Assembly: GCA_947501805.1 (NCBI GenBank)
Contig: CANMXJ010000016.1
Span: forward strand, 1-64,000
DNA from: an uncultured Sulfitobacter sp.
Lineage (GTDB): Bacteria > Pseudomonadota > Alphaproteobacteria > Rhodobacterales > Rhodobacteraceae
Reading direction: 5' to 3'
Length of the DNA: 64,000 nt
Part shown: positions 36,750-47,958 of the stretch, one piece after another
Position numbering within the stretch: position 1 is the stretch's first letter
Layout of the letters: every line of letters starts with the position of its first letter
Made by a program: the position numbers and the translations under genes
The notes under the pieces: model-generated
Database searches by the model: none
The model's input: only the letters and a program-made list of their open reading frames with translations
Told to the model about the DNA's origin: nothing

Positions 36750-38348
36750 TTGGGTAGCAACGAAAATCAGGACATCGTTGATCTGTTCGTCATTGGCGGC
36801 GGCATCAATGGATGCGGGATTGCCCGTGACGCGGTTGGCCGTGGTTTGAGCGTTGAGCTGGCTGAAATGAACGATCTTGCCTCCGCCACATCTTCTGCCT
36901 CAACCAAGTTATTTCATGGCGGTCTTCGGTATCTTGAATATTGGGAAATCCGCCTCGTCCGAGAAGCCCTGAAAGAGCGCGAGACCCTTCTGAGCGCGAT
37001 GCCGCACATTTCTTGGCCGATGCGTTTTGTGCTGCCCTACCACAGAGGCATGCGGTTCGAGAGCGATACGCCAACCTCAAAAGTCTTAAATATACTGATG
37101 CCTTGGATGAAGGGGCGCAGGCCTGCATGGCTCATCCGGTTTGGTCTTTTTATGTATGACAATCTGGGCGGCCGGAAATTCCTGAAGGGCACGACCTCTT
37201 TGGATTTGAAGGGGTCACCAGAGGGTGCGCCGCTGCAAGACCGCTTTGAAAAGGCCTATGAATACTCTGACTGCTGGATTGAAGACAGCCGGCTGGTGGT
37301 TCTGAACGCCCGAGACGCTCAAGCCCGTGGGGCTCGAATCAATGTGCGGACCAAAGTCATCTCGGCAGCGCAAGTGGGGGGAATGTGGCAGGTTACTCTT
37401 GAGGCGCACGGCGGTGAGCAACGTATAGTGACAGCGCGCATGATCGTCAACGCGGGTGGCCCTTGGGTCGAAGACGTTATTCGCAATACGATGCGGATCA
37501 ATTCACCCGAAGGTGTGCGGCTGGTGCGCGGCAGTCATATCGTCACGCGTAAATTATATGACCACGACAAGTGCTATTTCTTCCAAGGGGAAGACGGACG
37601 GATCATTTTCACAATTCCGTACGAGACCGATTTCACCTTGATTGGCACCACCGATGCAGACCACACGAACGTGCATGAAAAGCCGGTTTGTACCCCGGAA
37701 GAGCAGGACTATTTGTTGGGCTTTGCCTCGAAGTATCTGAAGAAACCCGTCACGCGTGATGATATCGTTTTTACCTACTCCGGCGTGCGCCCGCTCTATA
37801 ATGATGGGGCGACTTCAGCGACGGCTGCAACGCGAGATTATGTTCTGTCGTTGGACCAATCCGCAGGTGCGCCCATCTTGAATATTTTTGGCGGCAAAAT
37901 CACGACCTACCGCACACTTGCGGAAAGTGCGCTTGAAAAAATTACGCCGTTTTTTGCTCAAACTGGTCCACAATGGACCGCAGGCGTCGCCCTTCCGGGT
38001 GGGGATTTTCCAGTTGATGGTGTCGATCCGCTCGCGGCAAAATTGAACGCAAAATACCCATTTCTGACAGACCGCTGGCTTGATCGTCTGCTCAAGGCCT
38101 ATGGAACGGAAGCTTTCGATCTATTGGGTGACGCAAAGACGGAGCGCGATCTGGGGCTAGATTTCGGATCGAACCTGACGGAACGCGAAGTAAACTGGTT
38201 GGTTAAGCACGAATTCGCCAATACCGCCGAAGATATCGTTTGGCGTCGATCGAAGTTGGGGCTCAGAATGACGTCGAAGGAAATCGTTGCGCTGGACAGT
38301 TGGATGGCGGATGCCGCCGCCAACCTGCCCGAGCAACAAGCAGTGTGA
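36750..38348 (+). CDS. glpD: Glycerol-3-phosphate dehydrogenase
   Basis: 'DLFVIGGGINGCGIARDAVGRGLSVELAEMNDLASATSSASTKLFHGGLRYLE'; GTG/TTG start plausible. Confidence 0.95.
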   Translation: MGSNENQDIVDLFVIGGGINGCGIARDAVGRGLSVELAEMNDLASATSSASTKLFHGGLRYLEYWEIRLVREALKERETLLSAMPHISWPMRFVLPYHRGMRFESDTPTSKVLNILMPWMKGRRPAWLIRFGLFMYDNLGGRKFLKGTTSLDLKGSPEGAPLQDRFEKAYEYSDCWIEDSRLVVLNARDAQARGARINVRTKVISAAQVGGMWQVTLEAHGGEQRIVTARMIVNAGGPWVEDVIRNTMRINSPEGVRLVRGSHIVTRKLYDHDKCYFFQGEDGRIIFTIPYETDFTLIGTTDADHTNVHEKPVCTPEEQDYLLGFASKYLKKPVTRDDIVFTYSGVRPLYNDGATSATAATRDYVLSLDQSAGAPILNIFGGKITTYRTLAESALEKITPFFAQTGPQWTAGVALPGGDFPVDGVDPLAAKLNAKYPFLTDRWLDRLLKAYGTEAFDLLGDAKTERDLGLDFGSNLTEREVNWLVKHEFANTAEDIVWRRSKLGLRMTSKEIVALDSWMADAAANLPEQQAV

Positions 38349-38368
38349 ACTGCGAAAGGGAGAAAGAA

Positions 38369-39457
38369 ATGTCACTTGTTCTTGAGGGTGTGTCCACGGT
38401 CATCAATGGCCAGACGCATATCTACCCAACAGATTTGGAGCTGTCATCAGGAACGATGAATGTTTTGCTTGGGCCAACGTCATCAGGGAAAACGTCGTTG
38501 ATGCGGATCATGGCCGGGCTTGATGTGCCAACCACAGGTAAAGTCATCTGGGGCGGCAAAGACGTCACCGGAATGCGGGTGCAGGACCGGGGCGTTGCGA
38601 TGGTTTATCAGCAGTTCATCAACTACCCGTCGATGACCGTTTATGAAAACATCGCCAGCCCGATGCGGCTGTTGGGCCAATCCAAAGACCAGATTGATGA
38701 GGCTGTCAAAAACGCCGCTGACCTGATGAAACTATCGCCCTTTTTGGATCGCAAGCCGCTTGAACTATCGGGCGGGCAACAACAACGCTGCGCCCTTGCC
38801 CGCGCGCTGGTTAAAGATGCGGGACTGGTCCTGTTGGACGAACCTCTCGCCAACCTTGATTATAAACTGCGCGAAGAATTGCGGGCCGAGATCCCCAAGA
38901 TATTCGAAGAAGCGGGGTCAATCTTTGTTTATGCCACAACCGAGCCTGAAGAAGCGCTGCTGCTTGGCGGCCACACGGCGGCGATGTGGGAAGGCAAGAT
39001 TACACAGTTTGGCAAGACTCCGACAGTATACCGCCAGCCCGTCAATGCCATTACGGCGCGGGTGTTTTCCGATCCTCCAATGAATTTTTTAAATATCCGA
39101 AAATCCGGTGACCACTTGCTGTTTGGCGATGAACAGTCCGCACCAGCATCCGGCGCATTTGAAGGGTTGGAGGATGGCAGCTATGTTGCGGGATTTCGCC
39201 CTAACCATCTTGAGTTGGAAAAACAGGCTCCGGGAGCGCTCGAGTTTACGGGAACGTTGAACGTTACTGAGATTACCGGATCTGAGACTTTCATCCATCT
39301 GGACCACCACGGAGAAAACTGGGTCGGTCTGGTGCACGGCGTAAAAACCTTGGAAATCGGCGCATCGCTGAACGTCTACCTTGACCCAAAACACGTCTAC
39401 ATCTTTGCCCAGGACGGCTCGTCTGTCGCCCCTGCGTCCTATGCAGCTGCGGCTTGA
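38369..39457 (+). CDS. glpS: Glycerol ABC transporter ATP-binding protein GlpS
   Basis: 'LLGPTSSGKTSLMRIMAGLD', 'LSGGQQQRCALARALVKDAGLVLLDEPL'; locus order. Confidence 0.88.
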   Translation: MSLVLEGVSTVINGQTHIYPTDLELSSGTMNVLLGPTSSGKTSLMRIMAGLDVPTTGKVIWGGKDVTGMRVQDRGVAMVYQQFINYPSMTVYENIASPMRLLGQSKDQIDEAVKNAADLMKLSPFLDRKPLELSGGQQQRCALARALVKDAGLVLLDEPLANLDYKLREELRAEIPKIFEEAGSIFVYATTEPEEALLLGGHTAAMWEGKITQFGKTPTVYRQPVNAITARVFSDPPMNFLNIRKSGDHLLFGDEQSAPASGAFEGLEDGSYVAGFRPNHLELEKQAPGALEFTGTLNVTEITGSETFIHLDHHGENWVGLVHGVKTLEIGASLNVYLDPKHVYIFAQDGSSVAPASYAAAA

Positions 39458-39469
39458 AGGAACAGAATA

Positions 39470-40549
39470 ATGGCAAAAATCACTCTTGAAAATCTGGCAC
39501 ATTCCTATCTGCCAAATCCGACCAGCGAAGATGACTTTGCGCTGAAAGAGTTGAACCACGACTGGGTCGATGGCGAAGCCTATGCGCTGCTGGGTGCCTC
39601 TGGCTGTGGTAAATCCACATTGCTCAATATCATTTCGGGCCTGCTGCACCCGTCTCAAGGACGCATCCTGTTCAATGACCGTGACGTGACAATGGCCCCA
39701 ACGACAGAACGGAACATCGCGCAGGTTTTCCAGTTTCCCGTGGTCTATGACACGATGACGGTGCGCGACAATCTGGCATTTCCGCTGCGCAACCGCGGCG
39801 CTGATCCGGCCTATATCAAAGAGCGCGTGCAGCAGATTGCCGCGATGATCGGGATGGAAGACACCCTGAACCACAAGGCCCGTGGCCTGACGGCGGACGC
39901 CAAACAAAAGATATCGCTGGGCCGTGGCATGGTGCGCGAGGACGTCAATGCGCTGTTGTTTGACGAACCGCTAACAGTGATCGACCCCCACATGAAATGG
40001 GAATTGCGCACGCAGCTCAAATCCTTGCACCATGAGTTTGGCCACACGATGATCTACGTAACCCACGACCAGACCGAAGCGCTGACCTTCGCGGATAAAG
40101 TCGTGGTGATGTTTGATGGCCGCGTTGTCCAGATGGGGACGCCTCAACAGCTTTTTGAACAACCAGAGCACACATTTGTCGGCTATTTCATCGGCTCGCC
40201 CGGTATGAACGTGCTGACAGCACAGGTGGACGGTGACAAGGCCGTGCTTGAGGGCACGCAGATTTCGTTGGGCAAAGGCTTTGGGTCGGTATCCGGCAAG
40301 GTTGAATTGGGTGTTCGGCCTGAGTTTACATCGCTGAGCGCGGGCGACGCAGGTCTGCCCGTTACGATAAAGCGGGTCGAAGACGTGGGCCGACATAAAA
40401 TTGTGCGCGCAGATTTCCACGGCACCGAGATCAACATCCTTGCTGCCGAAGGCGCTGACATATCGCCCGATATGAACCGCGTGGTCTTTGATCCGGCAGG
40501 GATCAACGTCTATTCAGATAGCTGGCGCGTCGCGCCGAAGGTGGCCTGA
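39470..40549 (+). CDS. glpT: Glycerol ABC transporter ATP-binding protein GlpT
   Basis: 'LLGASGCGKSTLLNIISGLLHPSQG', 'LLFDEPLTVIDPHMKWELR'. Confidence 0.88.
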   Translation: MAKITLENLAHSYLPNPTSEDDFALKELNHDWVDGEAYALLGASGCGKSTLLNIISGLLHPSQGRILFNDRDVTMAPTTERNIAQVFQFPVVYDTMTVRDNLAFPLRNRGADPAYIKERVQQIAAMIGMEDTLNHKARGLTADAKQKISLGRGMVREDVNALLFDEPLTVIDPHMKWELRTQLKSLHHEFGHTMIYVTHDQTEALTFADKVVVMFDGRVVQMGTPQQLFEQPEHTFVGYFIGSPGMNVLTAQVDGDKAVLEGTQISLGKGFGSVSGKVELGVRPEFTSLSAGDAGLPVTIKRVEDVGRHKIVRADFHGTEINILAAEGADISPDMNRVVFDPAGINVYSDSWRVAPKVA

Positions 40550-40550
40550 C

Positions 40551-41423
40551 ATGAACAAAACAGTTAATCAAAAAGCGTGGTTCCTAATTCTGCCGGTGCT
40601 CTTGCTGGTCGCATTTTCTGCGGTCATCCCATTGATGACCGTGGTGAATTACTCGGTACAGGACACCTTTGGAAAAAACCAATTCTTCTGGGCGGGCCTT
40701 GATTGGTTCAAAGAGATGCTGGCATCTGAGCGCATGTGGAACGCTCTGGGCCGCCAGATTACTTTTTCTGCGATCATTTTGGCCATAGAAATCCCACTTG
40801 GTATTTTCGTCGCGTTGAACATGCCAAAGAAGGGCTTTTGGGCCTCGCTTTGTCTGGTCCTGATGTCGCTGCCGTTGCTCATCCCATGGAATGTTGTCGG
40901 CACAATTTGGCAGATTTTCGGCCGGGTCGATATTGGCCTTCTGGGGTATACGCTGGCCGCCTTGGGGATCGACTATAACTACACCCAAGATTTCTATGCT
41001 GCATGGATTACGGTCATCGTCATGGATGTCTGGCACTGGACTTCGCTGGTGGCCCTGTTGGCCTACGCAGGCCTGCAATCCATTCCTGACGCCTATTATC
41101 AAGCAGCCAAGATTGATCAGGCGAGCCGCTGGAAAGTGTTCCGCTTTATCGAGCTGCCCAAGATCATGGGGGTTTTGATGATCGCGATACTGCTGCGCTT
41201 TATGGATAGCTTCATGATCTACACAGAACCCTTCGTGGTGACGGGTGGGGGGCCGGGCAACTCAACGACCTTCTTGTCGATTGATCTGGTCAAGATGGCG
41301 CTGGGGCAATTTGACCTTGGTCCCGCCGCGGCTTTCTCGATCATGTACTACCTCGTGATCCTGCTGGTGTCCTACGTGTTTTACACTGTGATGACGAACC
41401 TCGATAAAAGGGATGGCCACTGA
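40551..41423 (+). CDS. glpP: Glycerol ABC transporter permease GlpP
   Basis: MalF-type permease; EAA loop; locus order. Confidence 0.88.
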   Translation: MNKTVNQKAWFLILPVLLLVAFSAVIPLMTVVNYSVQDTFGKNQFFWAGLDWFKEMLASERMWNALGRQITFSAIILAIEIPLGIFVALNMPKKGFWASLCLVLMSLPLLIPWNVVGTIWQIFGRVDIGLLGYTLAALGIDYNYTQDFYAAWITVIVMDVWHWTSLVALLAYAGLQSIPDAYYQAAKIDQASRWKVFRFIELPKIMGVLMIAILLRFMDSFMIYTEPFVVTGGGPGNSTTFLSIDLVKMALGQFDLGPAAAFSIMYYLVILLVSYVFYTVMTNLDKRDGH

Positions 41424-42271
41424 TGTCTGACTTCACATTTACCCCGCCCAAACGCAGTTTTGGCCTGCCCAAGATCAGGGGCAACGCCATCGTCATGGGC
41501 CTCTACCTGCTGTTCTTGCTGTTGCCGATCTACTGGCTGGTTATGATGAGCCTCAAGACCAACTCCGAAATCCTTAACACCTTTACCCTGTGGCCACGTG
41601 ACCTGACGTTTGACAACTATATGACCATTCTGACGGATGCGTCATGGTATACTGGTTACCTAAATTCAATGGCGTACGTGGTCATGAACATGGTCATCTC
41701 GCTGCTGGTCGCCCTGCCTGCGGCGTATGCTTTCAGCCGCTATACTTTCATGGGGGACAAGCATCTGTTCTTCTGGCTGCTGACCAACCGGATGGCCCCC
41801 CCTGCGGTTTTTGCGCTACCGTTCTTTCAGCTCTACAGCTCAGTGGGATTGTTCGACACCCACATTGCCGTCGCTTTGGCGCATTGCCTGTTCAACGTGC
41901 CGCTGGCGGTCTGGATTTTGGAAGGGTTCATGCGTGGCGTGCCCAAGGAGATCGACGAAACAGCCTATATCGACGGCTATTCCTTTCCGCGCTTCTTTAT
42001 CCGTATTTTCACACCGCTGGTGGCTTCAGGCATCGGTGTCACCGCGTTCTTTCTGTTCATGTTTTCGTGGGTTGAACTGCTGCTCAGCCGTACGCTCACA
42101 TCGGTAAACGCAAAACCAATCGCGGCCACAATGACCCGGACAGTAGGTGCCGCTGGCATCGACTGGGGTGTGCTGGCAGCAGCCGGGGTTCTCACGATCC
42201 TGCCGGGTGCTTTGGTAATTTACTTCGTCCGCAACTACATCGCCAAGGGCTTTGCCCTGGGCCGCGTTTAA
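41423..42271 (+). CDS. glpQ: Glycerol ABC transporter permease GlpQ
   Basis: MalG-type permease; ATGA overlap with glpP. Confidence 0.88.
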   Translation: MSDFTFTPPKRSFGLPKIRGNAIVMGLYLLFLLLPIYWLVMMSLKTNSEILNTFTLWPRDLTFDNYMTILTDASWYTGYLNSMAYVVMNMVISLLVALPAAYAFSRYTFMGDKHLFFWLLTNRMAPPAVFALPFFQLYSSVGLFDTHIAVALAHCLFNVPLAVWILEGFMRGVPKEIDETAYIDGYSFPRFFIRIFTPLVASGIGVTAFFLFMFSWVELLLSRTLTSVNAKPIAATMTRTVGAAGIDWGVLAAAGVLTILPGALVIYFVRNYIAKGFALGRV

Positions 42272-42287
42272 AAGAGGAGAGACCACA

Positions 42288-42560
42288 ATGGAATGGATGG
42301 CATGGACTTGGCCGACCGCCGCTTTCTTCGGCATCATCGCGCTGACGCTGGTCACCTTTACGGTGCTTGCGATCAAATATCCGGAGGCCCCGCGCAGCGG
42401 CATCCTTCGGATCGAAACGACCCGTGGTGACAGATTATTCATCACGCTGCTGGGCTCGGCCTTTATCAATTTGGCTTGGCTTGGACTACTCAGTGCGCCG
42501 CAATGGGGTGCACTGATCGTCTGCTTCTTTTACGCCCTTGCGGTTTTCCGCTGGGTTTAA
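42288..42560 (+). CDS. glpU: DUF2160 small membrane protein (GlpU)
   Basis: 'MEWMAWTWPTAAFFGIIALTLVTFTVLAIKYPEAPRSGILRIETTRGDRLFI' DUF2160; locus order. Confidence 0.85.
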   Translation: MEWMAWTWPTAAFFGIIALTLVTFTVLAIKYPEAPRSGILRIETTRGDRLFITLLGSAFINLAWLGLLSAPQWGALIVCFFYALAVFRWV

Positions 42561-42627
42561 TCGAATGGGTGACCCGGCACGCAAGAACCGGTCCACCTTC
42601 ACTGTTCACTTTTAGGGAGGAACAAAA

Positions 42628-44349
42628 ATGAACTTGCGACTTAAAGGAACCACTGCGATAGGCCTTGCTGCTTGCATGCTTACCGCACCTGCGTTCGCTG
42701 ATATGGATGCTGCTAAGGCATTCCTTGATAGCGAAATCGGGGAACTTTCGACGCTGTCACGTGCAGATCAAGAAGCTGAACTGCAGTTTTTTGTCGACGC
42801 GGGAGCCCCATACACTGGCATGTCTATCAATGTTGTGTCCGAGACGATTGGTACTCACACGTACGAATCCACCGTTCTGGCACCTGCGTTTGAGGCCATC
42901 ACTGGTATCAAGGTAACGCATGACCTGATTGGTGAAGGCGACGTTGTTGAAAAGCTGCAAACGCAAATGCAGTCGGGCGAAAACATCTATGACGCCTATA
43001 TCAACGACTCCGATCTGATCGGGACGCACTGGCGTTACAAGCAGGCGCGCAACCTGACAGACTGGATGGCAGGCGAAGGCGCTGCCGTAACGAACCCCAA
43101 TCTTGATCTGGCCGATTTTATCGGTCTGTCATTTACTACGGGTCCGGATGGCAAGGTCTATCAACTGCCCGACCAACAGTTCGCAAACCTTTACTGGTTC
43201 CGTTACGATTGGTTCAACGACGAACAGAACAAAGCGGATTTCAAAGCCAAATACGGCTACGATTTGGGCGTTCCGGTCAACTGGTCGGCCTACGAAGATA
43301 TCGCTGAATTCTTTACCGGTCGTGACCTTTCGCGCCTTGGTGTCGAAGGCGAAGTCTTTGGCAACATGGACTATGGTAAGAAAGACCCATCATTGGGTTG
43401 GCGCTATACTGATGCGTGGCTTTCGATGGCTGGTGCCGGCGACGTTGGTGAACCAAACGGCCTGCCCGTTGACGAATGGGGCATCCGGGTCAATGACAAA
43501 TCACAGCCCGTTGGCTCATGTGTTGCGCGTGGCGGTGCCACAAACGGTCCCGCAGCGGTCTATGCTGTAACCAAGGCAATCGAATGGCTGGAAAAGTACT
43601 CTCCTCCGGCTGCTGCTGGCATGACGTTCTCTGAAGCAGGACCAATTCCTGCGCAGGGTAACGTTGCACAGCAAATGTTCTGGTACACGGCCTTTACTGC
43701 CGCGTCAGTAGAACCTGATCTGCCTGTGATGAACGAAGATGGCACGCCAAAGTGGCGCATGGCACCTTCGCCGCATGGTGCATATTGGGTTGAGGGAACC
43801 AAGATCGGCTACCAAGATGCCGGTTCATGGACGCTGATGGAATCGACACCTGTTGATCGTGCTCAAGCTGCGTGGCTCTATGCGCAATTCGTGACATCCA
43901 AGACTGTGGACGTGAAGAAAAGCCATGTTGGTCTGACATTCATTCGTGAATCAACGATCCAGCATGAAAGCTTTACTGAGCGTGCGCCAAAACTGGGTGG
44001 ATTGATCGAATTCTATCGCTCACCAGCACGGGTTCAGTGGTCGCCAACCGGCACCAACGTTCCTGACTATCCAAAGCTGGCTCAGCTGTGGTGGCAGAAC
44101 ATCGGCGACGCAATGTCCGGTGCCAAGACACCTCAGGAAGCACTCGACTCACTTTGCGCAGATCAGGAAAAGGTTCTGATCCGTCTGGAGCGTGCCGGTG
44201 TTCAGGGCGACCTTGGTCCGGTCATGAACGAAGAACAAGATCCCGAGTACTGGCTGTCTCAGCCCGGTTCGCCCAAAGCGAAGCTGGCCAATGAAGACGA
44301 AGCACCAGTAACGATCTCATATGACGAGTTGATCAAGTCCTGGGAATAA
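42628..44349 (+). CDS. glpV: Glycerol ABC transporter substrate-binding protein GlpV
   Basis: Signal peptide; extracellular solute-binding protein; locus order. Confidence 0.88.
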   Translation: MNLRLKGTTAIGLAACMLTAPAFADMDAAKAFLDSEIGELSTLSRADQEAELQFFVDAGAPYTGMSINVVSETIGTHTYESTVLAPAFEAITGIKVTHDLIGEGDVVEKLQTQMQSGENIYDAYINDSDLIGTHWRYKQARNLTDWMAGEGAAVTNPNLDLADFIGLSFTTGPDGKVYQLPDQQFANLYWFRYDWFNDEQNKADFKAKYGYDLGVPVNWSAYEDIAEFFTGRDLSRLGVEGEVFGNMDYGKKDPSLGWRYTDAWLSMAGAGDVGEPNGLPVDEWGIRVNDKSQPVGSCVARGGATNGPAAVYAVTKAIEWLEKYSPPAAAGMTFSEAGPIPAQGNVAQQMFWYTAFTAASVEPDLPVMNEDGTPKWRMAPSPHGAYWVEGTKIGYQDAGSWTLMESTPVDRAQAAWLYAQFVTSKTVDVKKSHVGLTFIRESTIQHESFTERAPKLGGLIEFYRSPARVQWSPTGTNVPDYPKLAQLWWQNIGDAMSGAKTPQEALDSLCADQEKVLIRLERAGVQGDLGPVMNEEQDPEYWLSQPGSPKAKLANEDEAPVTISYDELIKSWE

Positions 44350-44358
44350 ACCTATGGT

Positions 44359-44382
44359 CTGGGGTCCGGCAACGGGCCCCAG
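44359..44382 (+). terminator. GC-rich hairpin after glpV
   Basis: CTGGGGTCCG-gcaa-CGGGCCCCAG; only a short T run follows. Confidence 0.5.
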
Positions 44383-44412
44383 TTTCAGCGGCTTGACGAA
44401 CACGTCTAAACC

Positions 44413-44440
44413 CAGCGGCCCTGAAACAAAGGGGCCGCTG
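44413..44440 (+). promoter_or_regulatory. Second GC-rich hairpin between glpV and glpK
   Basis: CAGCGGCCC-tgaaacaaag-GGGCCGCTG. Confidence 0.5.
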
Positions 44441-44469
44441 TTTGCACCTCAAACAACCGGCGACCCCTC

Positions 44470-45957
44470 ATGACGTATGTCCTAGCAATTGACCAAGGCA
44501 CAACATCAACCCGAGCGATTTTGTTCGACGCTTCGATGACCGCCTGCGCCAGCGCCCAGGAAGAATTCGCGCAACATTTCCCCCAATCCGGCTGGGTTGA
44601 ACACAATCCCCAAGACTTGTGGGACACGACGCTGTCCACCTGTCGTAAAGCCATCAAACGCGCAGGCATATCAGCCTCGCAAATTGCCTCCATTGGCATC
44701 ACTAATCAGCGCGAAACCGTCATCGTTTGGGACAAGCAAACTGGCGAGCCGCTGCATAACGCGCTCGTCTGGCAGGACCGCCGTACCGCTGACACCTGCG
44801 CCGCACTGCGAGATGCGGGTCACGAGCCGATGATTACGGAGCGCACGGGGCTGTTGCTCGACCCCTATTTCTCAAGCACCAAGCTGAAATGGATCTTGGA
44901 TCACGTAGACGGCGCGCGAGCCCGCGCGCAAAACGGCGAGTTGCTGTTTGGCACCGTTGACGCCTTTCTCATTTGGAAACTGACCGGCGGGGAAACCCAC
45001 GCCACGGATGCCACCAACGCCGCCAGAACAATGCTTTATGATATTCGGAAAGGTCGGTGGAGCAGCACGATCTGTGAACTCCTTGATATTCCCATGCAGA
45101 TGTTGCCGCAGGTCAAAGACTGTGCCGCCGATTTTGGCAGCACTCAGCCGGATTTGTTCGGCAGCGAAATTCCCATCAACGGTGTTGCCGGGGATCAGCA
45201 AGCCGCGACGATTGGGCAGGCTTGTTTTGAGCCGGGTATGATAAAATCGACCTATGGCACGGGATGCTTTGCGCTTATGAACACGGGCGATACGCCTGTC
45301 ATGTCAATGAACCGTTTGCTGACTACAATCGCCTATCAGCTCGATGGCAAGCCGACTTATGCGCTTGAAGGATCGATTTTCGTCGCAGGCGCGGTCGTAC
45401 AATGGCTGCGGGACGGGCTGCAGATCATTCAGGATGCGGCCGAAACGCAGGCCTTGGCTGAACAGGCAGATCCACAACAAAACGTGATCCTCGTTCCGGC
45501 CTTTGTTGGTCTGGGTGCCCCCTATTGGAACCCTGATTGTCGAGGGGCTGCTTTCGGCCTGACCCGCGCAACAGGACCCGCTGAAATGGCAAAGGCCGCG
45601 CTTGAATGTATTGGCTACCAGACACGGGATTTGCTGCAAGCCATGGCGGCGGACTGGAAAGCTCCCGGTGTGCAACCCACGTTGCGGGTCGATGGCGGCA
45701 TGTCTGCCAACGATTGGGCGATGCAGTTCTTGTCTGATATTATTTCAGCTGCCGTCGACAGACCTTCGAGCCAAGAAACCACATCCCTTGGCGTGGCGTG
45801 GTTGGCAGGAATGCACGCTGGCGTCTATCCCGACCAAGTAGAATTCGCCAAGACATGGGTCTGTGAAACACAATTTATACCCGCGATGGACGACAGCCTC
45901 CGTGCCGAAAAATACGCGGCATGGGGCAGAGCCGTCCATGCCACGATGAGCGTTTAA
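44470..45957 (+). CDS. glpK: Glycerol kinase
   Basis: '[18 protein letters not shown]', '[14 protein letters not shown]', '[13 protein letters not shown]'. Confidence 0.96.
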   Translation: MTYVLAIDQGTTSTRAILFDASMTACASAQEEFAQHFPQSGWVEHNPQDLWDTTLSTCRKAIKRAGISASQIASIGITNQRETVIVWDKQTGEPLHNALVWQDRRTADTCAALRDAGHEPMITERTGLLLDPYFSSTKLKWILDHVDGARARAQNGELLFGTVDAFLIWKLTGGETHATDATNAARTMLYDIRKGRWSSTICELLDIPMQMLPQVKDCAADFGSTQPDLFGSEIPINGVAGDQQAATIGQACFEPGMIKSTYGTGCFALMNTGDTPVMSMNRLLTTIAYQLDGKPTYALEGSIFVAGAVVQWLRDGLQIIQDAAETQALAEQADPQQNVILVPAFVGLGAPYWNPDCRGAAFGLTRATGPAEMAKAALECIGYQTRDLLQAMAADWKAPGVQPTLRVDGGMSANDWAMQFLSDIISAAVDRPSSQETTSLGVAWLAGMHAGVYPDQVEFAKTWVCETQFIPAMDDSLRAEKYAAWGRAVHATMSV

Positions 45958-45960
45958 GCG

Positions 45961-47103
45961 ATGTTTTCCTTTATCAGTCCCCAAGAGATCCACTTTGGCC
46001 GGGGTCAGAGCCAAAAAACAGCAGCATTGGCCGCAACCTTCGGTACCTCTGTTCTGTTGGTTCATGGCTCAAGTGTGGCTCGCGCGCAGTGGCTGATAGA
46101 TGCTTGTCGCTCGGCGGGTCTGACGACCGAAATGATCAGTTGTGCAAATGAGCCCAGCTTGCCCGATATTCAACGCGCGCTGCGCCAGTTGAATGGGGTC
46201 TCTCCGGATATTGTTATCGGGCTTGGCGGCGGCTCCGTCCTCGATTTTGCCAAAGCTCTGGCAGCGTTGATCCCCTGTAACGGCGATCCAATGACCTACC
46301 TCGAAGTGGTTGGGGACGGGTGCCCCTTAGATCACCCCCCCCTGCCGATGATCGCCTTGCCCACAACGGCTGGTACCGGTGCGGAAGTCACTAAAAATGC
46401 AGTCATCTTGGTGCCTGATCAGGGCATAAAAGTAAGTCTGCGCGACCCGCGGATGGTGCCGAACATTGCCATCGTTGACGCATCACTCATGCAGGGCGCA
46501 CCGAAACAGGTGGCCCTTGCGGCCGGGCTCGACGCGGTTACCCAAGTGATTGAGCCGTATCTGTCGATCAAAGCCAATCCGATGACCGACGCCTTGTGCC
46601 ATGCAGCCATTTCAAAGGGTCTAAGCGCGCTGAGAGATTTGGTGGAAAACGACACGCCTGAAGCGTGGGATAGCCTGGCTTGGGTCAGCACATGTGGCGG
46701 CTTGGCCTTAGCGAACGCGGGCCTTGGGGCCGTGCATGGTTTCGCAGGCGTGATCGGCGGAGAAACCAATGCTCCCCATGGCGCAATTTGCGGCGCACTG
46801 CTTCCTGCTGTCCTTGAATCCCACCTACGCAAAGCGGAGGAACATACGGAAGTATCTGCTCGCTTGCATTGGGTCTTGCATCAAGTCGACACCTATTTTG
46901 CACAGGGTGAAAAAGGGGTGGGTATTGCTGCGCTGCGGAGCTGGTCCCGGAAAATGGGTCTTCCGGGCTTGGAAGGGCTGGGGTTATCCTTGGCAGACTC
47001 TTCTAAAGTTGCCGAAGCCGCGTCTAAAGCATCATCTATGACCGGAAATCCTTTCGTTCTTTCACAACGTGAACTTCTGGAGATCCTACATTCTGCGAAG
47101 TGA
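45961..47103 (+). CDS. Iron-containing alcohol dehydrogenase
   Basis: 'IGLGGGSVLDFAKA', 'ALPTTAGTGAEVTKNAVI', 'NAPHGAICGALLP'. Confidence 0.92.
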   Translation: MFSFISPQEIHFGRGQSQKTAALAATFGTSVLLVHGSSVARAQWLIDACRSAGLTTEMISCANEPSLPDIQRALRQLNGVSPDIVIGLGGGSVLDFAKALAALIPCNGDPMTYLEVVGDGCPLDHPPLPMIALPTTAGTGAEVTKNAVILVPDQGIKVSLRDPRMVPNIAIVDASLMQGAPKQVALAAGLDAVTQVIEPYLSIKANPMTDALCHAAISKGLSALRDLVENDTPEAWDSLAWVSTCGGLALANAGLGAVHGFAGVIGGETNAPHGAICGALLPAVLESHLRKAEEHTEVSARLHWVLHQVDTYFAQGEKGVGIAALRSWSRKMGLPGLEGLGLSLADSSKVAEAASKASSMTGNPFVLSQRELLEILHSAK

Positions 47104-47958
47104 GGGATCCAAACGTTGTATTGAGTTTCCTATGCCGCTGCTGATTGGATCTTCAAAGACCCAGCGCTCCACGTTTCTTCCTATCGAAATCAGAACAGGC
47201 GTTAATATTGCCAATTCTGTAGATGGCCCGGCCTGCGGTTCGTCGCGAGACAGAGTTGCTTTCTGGGGCGGTCGATCAATTGCTTAAGTTTAATTAAGTC
47301 TAGATGAAACAATTGCCTGATTTGGATTTCCGCACTTAAACGAATCCATTATTGCCAGTCAAATTTCTCTCAGCCAACAGAGGCCTCAAGACACCACACA
47401 AGTCACGAAAGGTGGCTTTGCAAAATGCAGAGCGGCACTCAGTTCTTGCCACGAACCCCGTTCTTGGGTTGCAAACGCGAAATTGGTGCAGGCGCAGCGA
47501 ACGACCACAACGTCCGCAACCTGTGAGTTCGCCGGAATGGCATCGCTGCGTTTTGCATTAAAGGCCGGTTCTCCGGCCGCAAGGCAGCGTGGATGATTAT
47601 GCTCCTGCCGCATTTTTTGCGCTGCGAGCGCGCGCAGCGAGGAATTCAAACTTACAGTATGGGCTCTTTGCGGCCATTAAATCAATCGCAGCATTCGTGC
47701 GATACCAACTCGCTTCCACCTGCAAGGACGGCCCAAAGCCGCCATCCACCCAGTAGAAAATCGCTGCGCTGCGGCATATCTGAAGTAGCCATTGGTTGCT
47801 GATAAAAAAACCTTCGATTTGTCACGCATCACTCCCCGCTTTACCCTCCGTGCCTTATCAGCCAATCTAGCCATGGAAAGTGCCCGTCTTTCAGATCTCT
47901 GGCACAGCAACCGTTCGAGGTGACCCGGTAGTTGGACTTGAACCAAGGAGTTTTTTCT

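Noticed and set aside
47562-47585. GGCCGGttctCCGGCC hairpin
   Set aside because: No T-tract and no associated gene; could be a terminator-like relic but unsupported
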